In this document: positions 34,181-45,141 of the stretch, piece after piece | Layout of the letters: every line of letters begins with the position of its first letter | How positions within the stretch are numbered: the stretch's first letter is position 1 | DNA from: Setoptus koraiensis | Taxonomy: Eukaryota > Arthropoda | Assembly (NCBI GenBank): GCA_048013815.1 | Contig: CM106586.1 | Span: forward strand, 13,826,001-13,890,000 | DNA: 64,000 nucleotides | Direction: 5' to 3' | Notes under the pieces: model-generated | What the model saw: the letters and a program-made list of their open reading frames with translations, nothing else | Database searches by the model: none | What the model was told of the DNA's origin: nothing | Program-made: the position numbers and the translations under genes

Positions 34181-35148
34181 TTTGCCGATTTTCTTTCGAA
34201 GCTTTAATTTTTATATTCAGGTGCAATCAATTGCTTGATGTTGATCGATGGAAAGATTATAAAGAACTCTGATCGGGACAAGAAATTAATTTTAAAAATA
34301 TCTGGAAAAATACTTTTCGTGTGCATAAAGCTTGCTTTTTCTGTAAAATAAATGGGGCCTCGAGGTTCATACCTGTCACTATTTATACTAGAGATCGAGA
34401 AGCTTGCCTCTTTGAGTTGCATTCAGCAGTCTATCTTTTGACACTATCATGAGACTGTCAGATGGTTGGAGTCATACTTATCGTGCATTTAGAGTCTACT
34501 TTTTCTGTAAAATGAGGCATATCTTTCAGGGGTTTATTTTTAAACGCTATCATGTGGTTATCTGAGTTCCGAGGGACCAATGAATATGCTCACGTCAGAA
34601 TGCCAGACATCGCGATCCAACCAGCCAGATTATTATTCAGATTATTTTTCACAATATAAGGCACATTTTTGAGAAAATCTTGACCCCGGTATTATAGGTT
34701 TTTCGTGATTTTAACCAAGACTGCGCGACTTTTCTCACTATTTTTTTATTTCACCTTATAGTTCACTGAAGAAGACGTCGTTTAGAGCGAAAATTAGCCT
34801 GGTATCTCAGCTCTCTCGGGGTGAAACGGGGCCTCAAAGTTGAAATTCTGAGAAAAGTGGGCGTGTTTGGTGAACGAAAAACCAGAAACAGAAATAAGCC
34901 AGATTTCAGGCTCCACCTGAGAGAGATCTTTCCAACCATACCCTATTTTCAATAATCGGAGACCAAAAATAAAAATACCCTAAAATGGGACAACCCCTTT
35001 GTCACAAAATCAGTCACACTCTGTTTCTCGTCAGCTGAAATTTTTCTTTTTCTTTAGTTTTCTGGAGATTTGGGAGAATGAGGGAGAACAGGGGAGTAGA
35101 AAATCAGATCGTAGGGAATGATTATGACAGTAAAGTTTATTATGTGAA
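34181..35148. other. AT-rich intergenic DNA with repeat fragments
   Basis: Upstream of the gene ending at 34180. It holds two related copies of a TGCAT...CTTTTTCTGTAAAAT segment (about 34321-34354 and 34477-34513) and one copy of a dispersed repeat (34648-34740). No gene is supported. Confidence 0.45.
34648..34740. repeat. Dispersed repeat, copy 1
   Basis: The segment from CACAATATAAGGCACATTTT to ACCAAGACTGCGCG matches 62622-62700 along its length (shared TTTTTCGT, ATTTT, ACCAA and CGCG words in order) with clear divergence. It is probably a relic of an interspersed element. Confidence 0.55.
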
Positions 35149-35316
35149 TCACTGCGTCAGAACAACATTGTCAACAAGACCGGAACCTAACTTTTTGAAA
35201 TTGGTTATTAGAGTCTTGATGTCACCTGAGAGCTCTTCTTCTGAATTAGGCTTCATAACCACTCCAATCTTCCGCTGAATGTTAGCCTCCATATATCCAA
35301 CTCGAGTCTCTTTCAT
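35149..35316 (-). CDS. Small ORF, 55 residues, unknown
   Basis: ATG to TGA, beginning MKETRVGYMEANIQRK and ending SGLVDNVVLTQ. The composition is that of a soluble protein, without low complexity or a membrane segment, and it stands out from the surrounding stop-rich DNA. A GTAAGT on the same strand about 40 bp upstream of the ATG might be the donor of a small intron, but the frames I tried do not join cleanly. Function unknown; it may be a chance frame. Confidence 0.25.
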   Translation of the reverse strand: MKETRVGYMEANIQRKIGVVMKPNSEEELSGDIKTLITNFKKLGSGLVDNVVLTQ

Positions 35317-36836
35317 GGTCCGAAATGAAAACCAATGAGGCTATTATTACTTACCATACGTTATGCTCACCAATCGTGAATTGAATGACCATTACATTGA
35401 ATTATCATTAAACGATAACGTTACTGAGCCAGTATCTCGCAAACGAGCTCAGGACTCTCTCAAAACTTGTTAGACTAATCTGTATTGTCAGCCAATTAAG
35501 TGATGGCAAACGAAAGAATACAGAATGAGGCACTGAGACTCTATGTCATGGGCGCAGAACAGCTTGGACTCTCTCGGCGTAATATCATAGATGTCAATGA
35601 GTGCGTCGTGTGACACATTCGCGTGTTTTATTGCGGAATGGGGAAAAGTTGGCTTATATTTTTCAGGACGAATCATCAACCATTCGAGCGTGAACTGCCA
35701 GATCACAGAACAAACTGATGAAAGCTGGGCATTTCGCAAAAATGAAGGCGACTGTGCAAATAAAAGTTATACATATGTATATATCATGCTAGCGGCTGAT
35801 ATTAGCCGTATCTGATTTTAGTTACCGTCATATAGTTGTGACATTATAGATGGGTCTCTAGCTGCTCATCAATTCACTGACAATCATGATAGCTGAATAA
35901 AAGTATCTGTCATGTAGACGGAGAGACACGAACGACGAGCAATCTAACCGAACGCATGAGAGAACTAGAGCCTCACTCATATGAGAAAAACAGATCGACT
36001 ATCCAAATCGAAAAATCTAACCAATCACCAGGCCTAGGACACGAGCATAGATTATGTAAAACAGCTTCGAGTTTCTTTTTATGAATCAATTCTGCATAAT
36101 TCAATGATACGGACCGACTTTCGTTGGTTGATGATGAACTGGAATCTGTGCTCGACGTCGATGTTGGTAGTGATTCATTTATATTAAGTTGTAGCACTCA
36201 CAGGCCTCTTATGCTTTGGCTCGATACATGGCACAATAACCACAATGGCTTCTTGCAGCTTGGTCTGGCCTCAAAGGTTTACCCTGTAAACGAAATGACA
36301 GTCAGCTTACAACGAGGAGGATTCCAGTGTTGAACCAAATCTTCCCTGAAATTACTTATTATACAGTGCACTGCCAAATGACAACGCAAAGCGCGGATAT
36401 TTTCTCTGTATTTTCACTAATCATCACAGTGTATCCTAGTGTTGCGGAGCGATCGCTTGCTCCAGGCGGGATTTTTTCGTTCCGAGAATTTTTGTCATGA
36501 TAATTGTAATCATACCATATAGTGTGCTGAAGTGCTTATCATTCTGTTGTGATGAACAAAACACCTGGGTTCATTCAGTGAGCTGCTGAATGCATCCGAT
36601 GAATGATTAGTTGTAATATTGCACAATAAACGATACAATCCATTGTATAAACTATAACAATTTTTCGCTACGAGCCAAATCTTTGCTCCAAGATAGCTCT
36701 GAGTGTGAGTTATAGAACCCGTAAAGTTCAATGAAATTATCACATTTGTCATAGGAGCTCCGCTAATACTTGCACTTTTATCTGTGCATTTTATTATTAG
36801 ATCTTATTTCATCACGGACTATGGAGGAGTGATACA
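35317..36836. other. Intergenic, no element recognised
   Basis: 1.5 kb of AT-rich DNA downstream of the GPCR gene. Short frames are present, for example minus strand 35488-35739, but none has a recognisable motif. Confidence 0.4.
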
Positions 36837-38876
36837 TTAATTCACACATCTTAGCATACTAAATCTATCCTGGAAGCCCCGGCGTAATCTTTCGTTCATC
36901 CAATAATAAATTATTGGATTTGTGATGGTGTGGCACATAGAAATATGATGCGTAAAGATCCAAAAATTTTCAAGTCTTCTGATGTTTTCGATTGTAGGCT
37001 CAAGTTCGCGCATAATAAGATATATCTTAGCTGGGAGCCAGGTTAATACGAATGCTGTAAAACAGTATATCGCCATTCTGAGTGCCTAAACAAGTAGTTG
37101 TGGAATATGTTGAGTTGTAAACAGAAGCGATAGAATAGTCATTAGTTAGTAGTTTTCATTCGCAGCATCAGATTGCTTGGAAAAAAGATGGAATCGATTG
37201 GGGTTGGAGTTATAATGTGTTGAGTATCGGAATCAAGAATAGAGATCAACAAAAGGCGTCATCACTGTAGCTCAATATTGATTGCATAACAATGATATTA
37301 GTGATAGTCCTACTATACAGCTATCATGAAGGCGATAACCTGACCGGATCTATGTTGATTAACCAGTTACACTATCGGAACGCATGGCTAATCTATTTAT
37401 TTGGTGATTTTGATCAGTCTAGCCTTATGTCATATATTTGAGTCCGAGATTGCTGTGGAAATTGCTAAAGACACTTAGATCCTGATGATTAGGGCCAACC
37501 AAATCGGCGCTAGTTTTCGGTGGAAACTGGGATCCCTCAGAGTTTCCGGCAAAAGCTCGATTTTCAACAACAACAACAAAAAATTCCATGAGCGCTAAAA
37601 AAAACATAGGCAAAGCTAGACAATCTCCCCCATTTTTTTTTTCGGTTAAAACCCTCAAAGTAAGATTATTCGGCGAAAAAAGTGAACATAAACGGCCCCC
37701 GAAACGCTTCAAATAAGTAGAAAAGTAAAATGTGTGATTCAAGAATGTAACAGTAAAAAAAAAGCAAAAATCAGGTGCATGCACTAATCAACCGATCACT
37801 GGGTCACCCCAGTGAAAAAGTTATTCTGCCATACAATGTCAAGATTACATGGCTTGAGATCGTCTATGATGATAATGTGTAGCTTGGTGAAATATTGAAA
37901 CTGCATCGTATCCAACTCACCTTCTTTTTTGAACGAGCTCGTAATTCTTCTTCTCTTTCATTCACGCCGCCAGGCTTTTGGATGTTCCGAACAGTTAATA
38001 CTACTCTAGTAAATGTGATGGAAAACACAATTAGGGGGACTATAAATTGTAAAATCACCAAAACCAAATAATAGATTCGGCGCCATATAACTGATTCCCA
38101 TTTCTCAGAGCAAATTTCTGCATCTTTCTGATCCAAAGTTGTATGAATGGTTGATGGGATAGTAGTCAGGAAGGCCGCTATCCAAATAGCCCCAATGATC
38201 ATCTTGGTCTCTCGTAAAGTCAGAGGTGGCCGCAAAGGATACACAATAGCCAGGTAACGGTCAATAGATATAGCCATCATGGTATAGGTGCTTAATTTAG
38301 TACGGATGACAAAAAACATGATAGATTTGTAATTCTTGATAGAGCTGTGTGAATTTCTCTGTAATCATACTTTTCTTAAATTGCGCTTGCCCGATTGAAT
38401 TGTTGGATTGTCAGCATGAAAGGGCTCGTTATGATTGATACCAGTGGTGAAAAACGACAGAGAGACAATCGTCCTATTTTTCATCACCATCCACTCACCT
38501 GACAATGATAGAATTAGTTCCGAGATAGTTGACACAAACACATAAGGTGCTGCCCAATACCCATTTTTCGTAAATAAGATAGGAAATGAAAGTAACTGGT
38601 ATATTAATCAGTCCTATGAGTATGTCACCAAATGCTAAATTTACAATAAAATAATTTGTTGCTGTATGCATTGTTCTATCTGAAAGAACTGTATTGCAAA
38701 CAATGAGATTACTTGCGATGCTGGTGACAAATAAAAAACCGTTGAGGACATACATGGGAACCTGTGAGATTCAACAAAGTTGCAATTACTGATCTACCAA
38801 TCCGCAATGAATTCGGAGAGTCTTATTTGAAATTGATTACCAAGATACTCACTGACAACTCTGGTGAAAACTTCAT
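36837..38876 (-). CDS. Rhodopsin-like (class A) neuropeptide-type GPCR
   Basis: Four exons, joined at GT-AG sites: 38853-38876, 38499-38761, 37921-38290 and 36837-37085, giving 301 residues. Class A landmarks fall at the expected spacing: N26 (TM1), D54 in NLAFGD (TM2), C82 before TM3, D106-R107-Y108 in IDRYLAIVYPLRP exactly 24 residues after C82, W132 (TM4), C156 in the second extracellular loop, P181 (TM5), the LTWLP motif (TM6) and N275-P276-x-x-Y279 (TM7), followed by YWMNERLRRGF (helix 8). The YPLRP and WMNxRxRxGF stretches are typical of RYamide/NPY-like and related peptide receptors, so a peptide ligand is likely; the exact ligand is not. The extracellular N-terminus is only about ten residues with no N-glycosylation site, which is short. 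A further upstream exon cannot be excluded, because the frame stays open before the ATG. Confidence 0.82.
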
Positions 38877-39325
38877 TTTTCCTAGATATGCTTTTGAATA
38901 ATTGAATAATAGTTGAATAATTTTACTCGAACACTCAGATTAGTTCGACTCGTTGATAGTCAATTGAAACTGATTGATTGGTCGTGGTCCTTTCACAGGA
39001 AAGGTGCAATCGAAGATAGTATTGTTGAGTTAGCTGCTGCCGATCAAAACGAGTGCTGACATCTTTTTTATGATCTACAGAACCTGTACAGATATTTTGT
39101 ATAACTTATACTGTTTATAGAACAATTGTCGACTTAACTGATTGATCGATTTCTCTATCCAGGTTCGAATTCGCTGACCTCATAGCTCGGATTGTGTTCT
39201 TTTAGTCGGCACTTTCCAAAATGAAGGATACAAGGATAGTGATATGGCACTTCGAAGACGACCTCTTTCACATGAGGGCTCGAAAATTGAAATTGTTTCT
39301 GATCGGATTTTTTATGAACCCTGTC
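38877..39325. other. GPCR 5' flank
   Basis: About 450 bp of AT-rich DNA with no recognised element. A B-box-like GGTTCGAATTC at about 39163 has no tRNA around it. Confidence 0.4.
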
Positions 39326-39782
39326 AGACACTACACTGCATAGTGATCGGGAAAGACCCTTTTCCCTTTCCCTTTCCCAAATTCCAGGCTGGGAAAGAGG
39401 AGAGCCCATCCTCCATTTCCGACATTGGGAACGGGAGGGAAAGATCCCCGTGGAACCAATTCTCCCCCGGGGAACGCCCGCGGAGGGTCTAGGCATGCTT
39501 CACCGACCACCAAACCAGTAGACATGTAATAATCTACTAAAACCATTCGATTATCTCGACTCTCGACTATTTTATTCTTTCATCATTCGAAATCTCGCTT
39601 TTGGTGGTCCGTGAAACATGCTGAGAGCTTCCCCAGGCGTTCCCCGGGCATCTCCCGCCGGTTTCATATGGCGGGAAATGGGAAGCCCCCTTTCCTTCTC
39701 CCATGCCGGGGAAAAGGAAGAGAAAGGGCTTTCCCGTCGGGGAGAACTGCTTCCCGATTTCCCCCAATCACTAACACTGTAC
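39326..39782. mobile_element. Imperfect inverted repeat, foldback/MITE-like
   Basis: Arm 1 (39326-39514), read as its reverse complement, matches arm 2 (39600-39782). Both begin TTTGGTGGTC, then GTGAA and CATGC, share GCGTTCCCCGGG, several GGGAAA blocks and an end of the form TTTCCCGAT...CACTA...CTGTA. The spacer is 85 bp. Both arms are far richer in GC and CCC/GGG runs than their surroundings. No ORF of transposase type is present, so a non-autonomous element or two inverted copies of one repeat is likely. Confidence 0.6.
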
Positions 39783-40324
39783 TTGTATTTGTAGTACAAA
39801 TTTCGTTCCCACCGACGCAGTCTCCATCCGACAAACCTCTATCGCTTCACCGCTAGGCGGTGTTTTCGCTCGGAAGCAGACAAGAATGGAAAGTGAATTT
39901 TGGTGTGAGCAGATAAAATCTCATGTTGATTGATTGTATCTCGAGAAAATCTGACATAAATTTGAGGTGTCTCTGTGCGTTTTTGTGCATTTCTGCGTAC
40001 CGTGCGGATATTCTTGGCGATTATGTAATGCACATTCAAAACAGCCAAGAAATGTGCACATTTCTGTGTACTATAAACCCGAATCTCTCCTCAATAAGTT
40101 CTAGATGACAATAGTAAGATAAAGCGAAATAAATGTCACCAACAGCGTCGACTTGAGGAAAAAAACTCTAATCTCTAGCTTTAATTTGTTCAGAATAGTT
40201 GAAAGACTAGTTAATAGTGACCAACGTGCTCAACTAATCATCCTGATTATTATATTTTGGGCCTGCTTTGATCCTTATATTGGGGATTATTGCTATCAGT
40301 TACGACGGAGCTGTATGTATTGCT
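39783..40324. other. Intergenic, 3' of the 40325 gene
   Basis: 540 bp of AT-rich DNA without a recognised element. Confidence 0.4.
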
Positions 40325-41881
40325 TTATTTGCACCAATAATCAAGTAAAAGTTTTAAAGTCATCACAAAAAACGTTCCTGCAAACGAGATAGCGAATAAT
40401 ATACCCAACTCGGCTATTGGCGAACCACCAAGATAACCAAGATGTTGAGCACCAGTAGCGGCAGCAGTTGCAAGGTGAGCCCCAGTTGTTGATGTTGCCA
40501 TTGTTGCCGCAGTGCCGCCAAATTGTACCTCACCCTCAGGATCTTGATAGTCCTGGATCAGCGATTGTTTGAACGATTCGTCTTTCACATTCACATGAAT
40601 ATATCTCGTTATTAGAAGATCACCCAATTGATTTAATAGCCACCCTTTAAGACCGTTCGCATAAGTGTAGCATACCAGATCGCTATCTAGTTCATCAAAA
40701 ATATCTCGCTGTTCAAAAATGTGAATAGATTGCTTCTCGCTGTCTGTTACTTGACCAATTCTGCTCAGATTAATTGTGATCAATTGCTCATAATGATCCA
40801 AAACATCTCTATTCAGCTTCAATAACGGTCCTTGCTCCATGTCGAGATGCATATCTACCAATAAAACACCCTGGCAATATTGGACGGTTTTTATCCACTT
40901 TTGCACACGTTCATTGCCGTTCAGACTTATATCGACACTATTTGATTCGTCTCTAGCCAGATAACCTTTCCACGCCAGTCTGGCTATTGTATAGACAGAG
41001 TTTTGTGCAAAAGACTCGATCAGATCGCAAGCCTGTCTGGTTTTCGAGAATGCATCAAATTTACCTATGTCATTTACTGTAACACCAAGAGAGAATGCAG
41101 CATCCGGTTCCGGTTTCATCGATTCTAACAGTATGATATTTTCTACTCTGTTGAATAACTTTACTTTAGTCTTTAGAATCAAGTCCAGTAGAAAATTTAT
41201 GCTAGCCGAAAGTTTTCCATTCAGTTCGGCGGAAACTGCTGATCTCGATTCATCTCTCGCATTTGCAGCATTAAGAATCAATTCAATGCTATCTACTAAT
41301 CTGCTATTATTCCTTTCGATCTCTTCCAGCTTTTGAGCAAGCGACTTCTTGCATGTGAGAATCACTTGACCGGCGAACAAACTAAAAAAACGAGATAGCC
41401 TATGCTTTTGTTTACTCGTAAAAAAGAGTATCTTATTGTGTAATATATTCTCTTTCATTCTCCTGTCGAATTTTAACAATTCATCGGCGAAGTCTTTTTG
41501 GCATACCGAATTGATACGAGAAGAATGATCAACGATTTCTTTCAGCTTCCTAAGATCACCATGACCATTAATACTGTGCATGCATCTATTCAATGTTGTT
41601 TTTTCTATCTTCACATCTTCTGTAGTAAATATTAACTTTTGGTCTTCATTAAGATTCTCCTTGTCTTGCAAAAGATGTTGCAGATGTTGTGTGGATTCTA
41701 CGTCATCTTTTATAAGTTTGCTAGCATAGAACTGAAAATCTTTGATTGTGCGGATGCTTCGAAATGCCTCCCTGCATTTTTCTTTTGTCCATAGTTCCGG
41801 TTCCGAAGTGAGGACGCCGATCGAGGAGACGCTAATGCAGACTAAGCAAACGAACAATGCGACTTCAATTGTGTACTTCAT
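40325..41881 (-). CDS. Seven-cysteine one-pass membrane protein
   Basis: Single exon, 518 residues, starting MKYTIEVALFVCLVC with a signal peptide of about 25 residues. The seven family cysteines sit in EKCREAF, NRCMHS, SVCQ, LTCKKS, QACDL, QYCQG and LVCYT. Between them are predicted helical stretches (FADELLKFDRRMKEN, SLAQKLEEIERN, QACDLIESFAQNSVYTIARL). After the last cysteine come LKGWLLNQLGD, a QFGGTAATMA segment rich in Ala/Thr/His, and a membrane span near residues 485-512 ending DYWCK. It is head-to-head with its closest paralogue at 42452, 570 bp away. The N-terminal part likely faces the cell surface or a secretory lumen. No enzyme motif or named domain is visible; function is unknown. 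Confidence 0.85.
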   Translation of the reverse strand: MKYTIEVALFVCLVCISVSSIGVLTSEPELWTKEKCREAFRSIRTIKDFQFYASKLIKDDVESTQHLQHLLQDKENLNEDQKLIFTTEDVKIEKTTLNRCMHSINGHGDLRKLKEIVDHSSRINSVCQKDFADELLKFDRRMKENILHNKILFFTSKQKHRLSRFFSLFAGQVILTCKKSLAQKLEEIERNNSRLVDSIELILNAANARDESRSAVSAELNGKLSASINFLLDLILKTKVKLFNRVENIILLESMKPEPDAAFSLGVTVNDIGKFDAFSKTRQACDLIESFAQNSVYTIARLAWKGYLARDESNSVDISLNGNERVQKWIKTVQYCQGVLLVDMHLDMEQGPLLKLNRDVLDHYEQLITINLSRIGQVTDSEKQSIHIFEQRDIFDELDSDLVCYTYANGLKGWLLNQLGDLLITRYIHVNVKDESFKQSLIQDYQDPEGEVQFGGTAATMATSTTGAHLATAAATGAQHLGYLGGSPIAELGILFAISFAGTFFVMTLKLLLDYWCK

Positions 41882-42451
41882 TGTAGAAGTTCGGAGAAAT
41901 CTTTTGATGCTAAATACTAGCAGTTTCTATCTTGACTTGTTTTTCGATGAAAAAGTCTATCATGGATATTTGGTTGAGAGACAATAAAAAATTTCTCGGA
42001 AATGTCATCGCGGAGAAGATATCGACTTAATAAGTGATATTTTTTCGAATTCAGCAGTGTTGATTATCAGCTGGCTAAAGCGTCTGCTATAATTGTTATA
42101 AATAACTTGCCTTCAGTCTTACAGGTATATCTTTAAACATTTCTCGCTTGTGACATTCCATCGATGAGTTATTTTTAGCCCGATCCTAATTTCATGATCT
42201 AAAGATTGTGAGTCTCCTTGGGCGTAAACCACACTTTAAAATTTTTTAATTCCAATAGACCTAAAAGAATAAGTCCCGTGCCGAATATCGCTTGGATCGG
42301 ATAATTAGAATTCGCTAAAAACTTTGAGTAGTTTATCCTGTGAATCTCAAGAAACTCATGTAACTCGGCCTCTTGTTGTCCAAAAGCAACCTGAGAAATT
42401 GTTTTCTTCAATAGCACTGTCCGACAGCATAAAATTTCATTAAAGCCTGCA
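41882..42451. promoter_or_regulatory. Shared upstream region of two divergent paralogues
   Basis: 570 bp between head-to-head family members. TATAAATA lies at 42097-42104 and TATAATT at 42088-42094 on the + strand. TTCAGTC, an arthropod initiator-like word, is at 42112-42118. The start of the + gene is 330 bp further, so a longer leader or an untranslated exon is implied. Inferred from motifs only. Confidence 0.35.
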
Positions 42452-42498
42452 ATGAAGCATACTATTGAAACTTTATCATTTGTTTTTCTAGTCTGCAT
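42199..42498 (-). CDS. ORF of 99 residues, antisense overlap, doubtful
   Basis: ATG frame overlapping the first 47 bases of the + strand gene at 42452. Its C-terminal half reads like a small membrane protein (NYPIQAIFGTGLILLGLLEL, then NFKVWFTPKE). CTCAG before GTTGCTTTTGG inside it could be a splice acceptor, making the true exon shorter. I do not recognise it; it may be a remnant or a chance frame. Confidence 0.2.
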   Translation of the reverse strand: MQTRKTNDKVSIVCFIAGFNEILCCRTVLLKKTISQVAFGQQEAELHEFLEIHRINYSKFLANSNYPIQAIFGTGLILLGLLELKNFKVWFTPKETHNL

Positions 42499-44020
42499 TG
42501 GATTATTCTCTGATAGAGTCTATACTTCGTCAGAAGATGGTAGCTACCCAATTCATAGTTCAGGACCTGAAACATGGACTAAAGAAATATGTAGAGATGC
42601 ATTCCGAGGTATCAAGACCATTAAAGAGTTTCAGTTTTATGCCAACAAATTGGTTAAAGACGATGTAGAATCAACCGAGCCTCAGCAAGCATCATTCATC
42701 GGCGATGTAAAGATAGATACGGCAACATTCAATAGATGTATGCACAGCGTCGATGGTATTGGTGATCTCAGAAAACTTCGAGATATTGTTGATCAAGCGG
42801 CACATATCAGGTCAGTCTGTCAAACGGACTATGCTGATAAGTTATTAGATTTCGATAGGACAATGAAGGAAAACGTGGCACATAATAAGGTTTTATTTTT
42901 CACTAGCAGGCAAAAACATAGGCTTTCTCGTTTCTTCGGTTTGTTCGCTGGTCAGGTGGTGTTGACTTGCAAAAGTTCACTCGCCCAGAAGCTAGAAGAA
43001 GCTGAAAGGAATGATGGAGAGTTAAGTGAAATCATTGATCTTATTCTGAGATCCGCAACCACGAGGGAAATTTCACAATCGCAACAGTCCGCCGCTTGGA
43101 ATAATAAATTTTCAGCTGGTGTGAATTTTCTATTGAACTTGGCTCTCAAGAGTGAAACAAAGCCATTCAATAGGGTGGAGAATATCATTCTGTTGAACTC
43201 AATGAAACCTGAACCGAACTCAGCCTTTTTCGTTGGCGTGACAATAAATGACATTGCAAAATTCGAAGCATTTTCGAAAACAAGGCAAGCTTGCTATCTG
43301 ATTGATTCCTATGCTCAAAACTCCATCTATACAATATCCAGGCTTGCATGGAAAGGCTACCTGGCCAACGACGAAAATAACATTGTCGATGTAAGTTTAG
43401 ATGGTGATGAGCGCGTACGGAAGTGGATAAAAGCCATTCAATACTGTCAGGGGGTTTTGCTGGTCAATGTCACTGTCGATATTGAACAAGAAGAGATTAT
43501 GAAGCTGAATAACGAACCATCGAATCTTATAATTGATTTAGTTAGAATAGATAATGAGAACGACAATTGGAATGAGGAGCAGCCTGCTCACATATACATG
43601 TATGAAAACTCGGACACTTTCGATGAATTCGATGACGATCTAAGATGCTACACCTATGCTGGTGGTCTTAAAGGATGGCTACTGAAGCAAGTGGGTGAAC
43701 ATTTGATCACCAAATATATTCGAGTGAATGTGAAGGACGAATCGTTCAAACAATCGCTCATGCAAGACTATCAAGATCCTGAGGGTGAGGTGCAATTTGG
43801 TGGCACAGCGATTACGATGGCAACATCAACAACTGGGACTCACGTTGCAACTGCTGCCGCCACAGCCGCTCACCATCACTATCTTGGTGGCTCGCTAATC
43901 GCTGAAATCGGTATAATAATGGCTCTAATCACAGCATGCTCATTCGTGATTGGAGTTATTGGAGGTTTTCTTATTTACTGGTGTTACGCTGCACACGAAA
44001 AGCCAGTTTTTCTCAAATAA
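42452..44020 (+). CDS. Seven-cysteine one-pass membrane protein
   Basis: Single exon, 522 residues, start MKHTIETLSFVFLVC with a signal peptide of about 25 residues. Cysteines conserved in all intact copies are C47, C96, C123, C173, C281, C332 and C399. Landmarks are HRLSRFFGLFAGQVVLTCK (155-174), NRVENIILLNSMKPEP (240-255), YAQNSIYTISRLAWKGYLA (287-305), IQYCQGVLLV (329-338), DDDLRCYTYAGGLKGWLL (394-411), DYQDPEGEVQFGGTA (439-453), an Ala/Thr/His-rich linker, and a membrane span at about 484-511 with a 10-residue tail. Seven cysteines leave one unpaired, so a dimer through a disulfide is possible. It is most similar to the divergent neighbour at 40325, and the pair probably arose by inverted duplication. 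Function unknown. Confidence 0.85.
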   Translation: MKHTIETLSFVFLVCIGLFSDRVYTSSEDGSYPIHSSGPETWTKEICRDAFRGIKTIKEFQFYANKLVKDDVESTEPQQASFIGDVKIDTATFNRCMHSVDGIGDLRKLRDIVDQAAHIRSVCQTDYADKLLDFDRTMKENVAHNKVLFFTSRQKHRLSRFFGLFAGQVVLTCKSSLAQKLEEAERNDGELSEIIDLILRSATTREISQSQQSAAWNNKFSAGVNFLLNLALKSETKPFNRVENIILLNSMKPEPNSAFFVGVTINDIAKFEAFSKTRQACYLIDSYAQNSIYTISRLAWKGYLANDENNIVDVSLDGDERVRKWIKAIQYCQGVLLVNVTVDIEQEEIMKLNNEPSNLIIDLVRIDNENDNWNEEQPAHIYMYENSDTFDEFDDDLRCYTYAGGLKGWLLKQVGEHLITKYIRVNVKDESFKQSLMQDYQDPEGEVQFGGTAITMATSTTGTHVATAAATAAHHHYLGGSLIAEIGIIMALITACSFVIGVIGGFLIYWCYAAHEKPVFLK

Positions 44021-45141
44021 GCTGCCCCTGAAAGACGCTTAGATTGAACGATTGAGAGTTAACCTTAGCCAGCTGTTAAAGATACAAGATTGTGCCCCTC
44101 CATCTGAACCTGCTGAACTGCTCTGGTTGGTTAACCTTGATTATTTCAGAAAATGCCGAAAACTATGGCAATTTGGATTCAAGATGGCTAGCCAAAGAGA
44201 ATCCTCACCCTTGAATCATGGTTGGCAGCTGTCAACAAAGATGGGGCAGCTCGTTTTCATGACAACACGGTGATATAAAATCCGTCGCAATAAGAGTGGA
44301 GTAATGGAGATTCGATACTGATTTCGATCCAAAATTTTTTTTCTTCTAATTAGATAAAGGAAAGATAGAGCTACCGAATGAACATAGTCTCGTCCCCACC
44401 GATCCTATGCTTCAATGCGAAACGAGGTCCCGAAGAAAAAGAAAACGCCATGCGCCCTACCGCAACGTCGTGTGCATGTGCGAACCGACCCGGCCCGATG
44501 GGCACCCCTCGGGATGCTCTATCATACTCACAGCGAGAAAAACTCGAAGCAAAAATTTTCACAATCGACCCAAAAATTGAGAGAAGTCGTTGACCCACTG
44601 GTCAGACCCAGTAGAGGTTCACCTTCCCGCCAAAAATACTTCTGGGCGTGCGCGAGGTCCAGGAAAGACTAGAATATCTCGGAGACGAAAAATTGCCGGT
44701 TTTGATTTACAAGAATAGACCCATTAGAGACCTAAGAGTTAAGTTTATCTTTTCAATAGTTGTTGCAGAGTTACCCAAATCGAGGTTTCTAGGAGTATCA
44801 GCAAACGAAGAAAATAAAATACCGATTTATTGCTGGAAGACAGAGAAAAACTGAGCCGGTTAATACTAACGAAAATCTCATCAAATTCTAGCACCGGGAT
44901 ATGTTTTCTTGTAATTAAATAAAATGACTTTGCATCTTGAGCAAGGAAAGATGAACTGTTTGATTGCAGGCCCGGTATCTCCAGTATTCTAGGATGCCCT
45001 GCTCATTCTGCTCAAAATTAGCATATGGGCCCCAAGCTTTTCCGTGCTAGCGCGTCTAGCACTCGAGCTATCATCCTCTTGATATCATCACCGGGAAAAA
45101 TAGAGCATCCTCGAAAGGAGAAGAAAGAGAGTCGAGGATGG
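44021..45141. other. Intergenic, no supported gene
   Basis: 1.1 kb. It contains a GC-richer stretch (44390-44560) with short frames on both strands, none recognisable, and AT-rich DNA beyond. Confidence 0.4.

Noticed and set aside
37425-37784. A 119-codon minus-strand frame inside the third GPCR intron
   Set aside because: Phe-rich translation of an AT-rich intron with homopolymer runs; no motif.
39155-39200. tRNA gene suggested by GGTTCGAATTC
   Set aside because: No A box or acceptor stem at the right distance on either strand.
44378-44672. Short plus-strand frames in a GC-richer patch
   Set aside because: Three overlapping frames of similar length with no motif, and an antisense frame of equal length; no basis to choose any.
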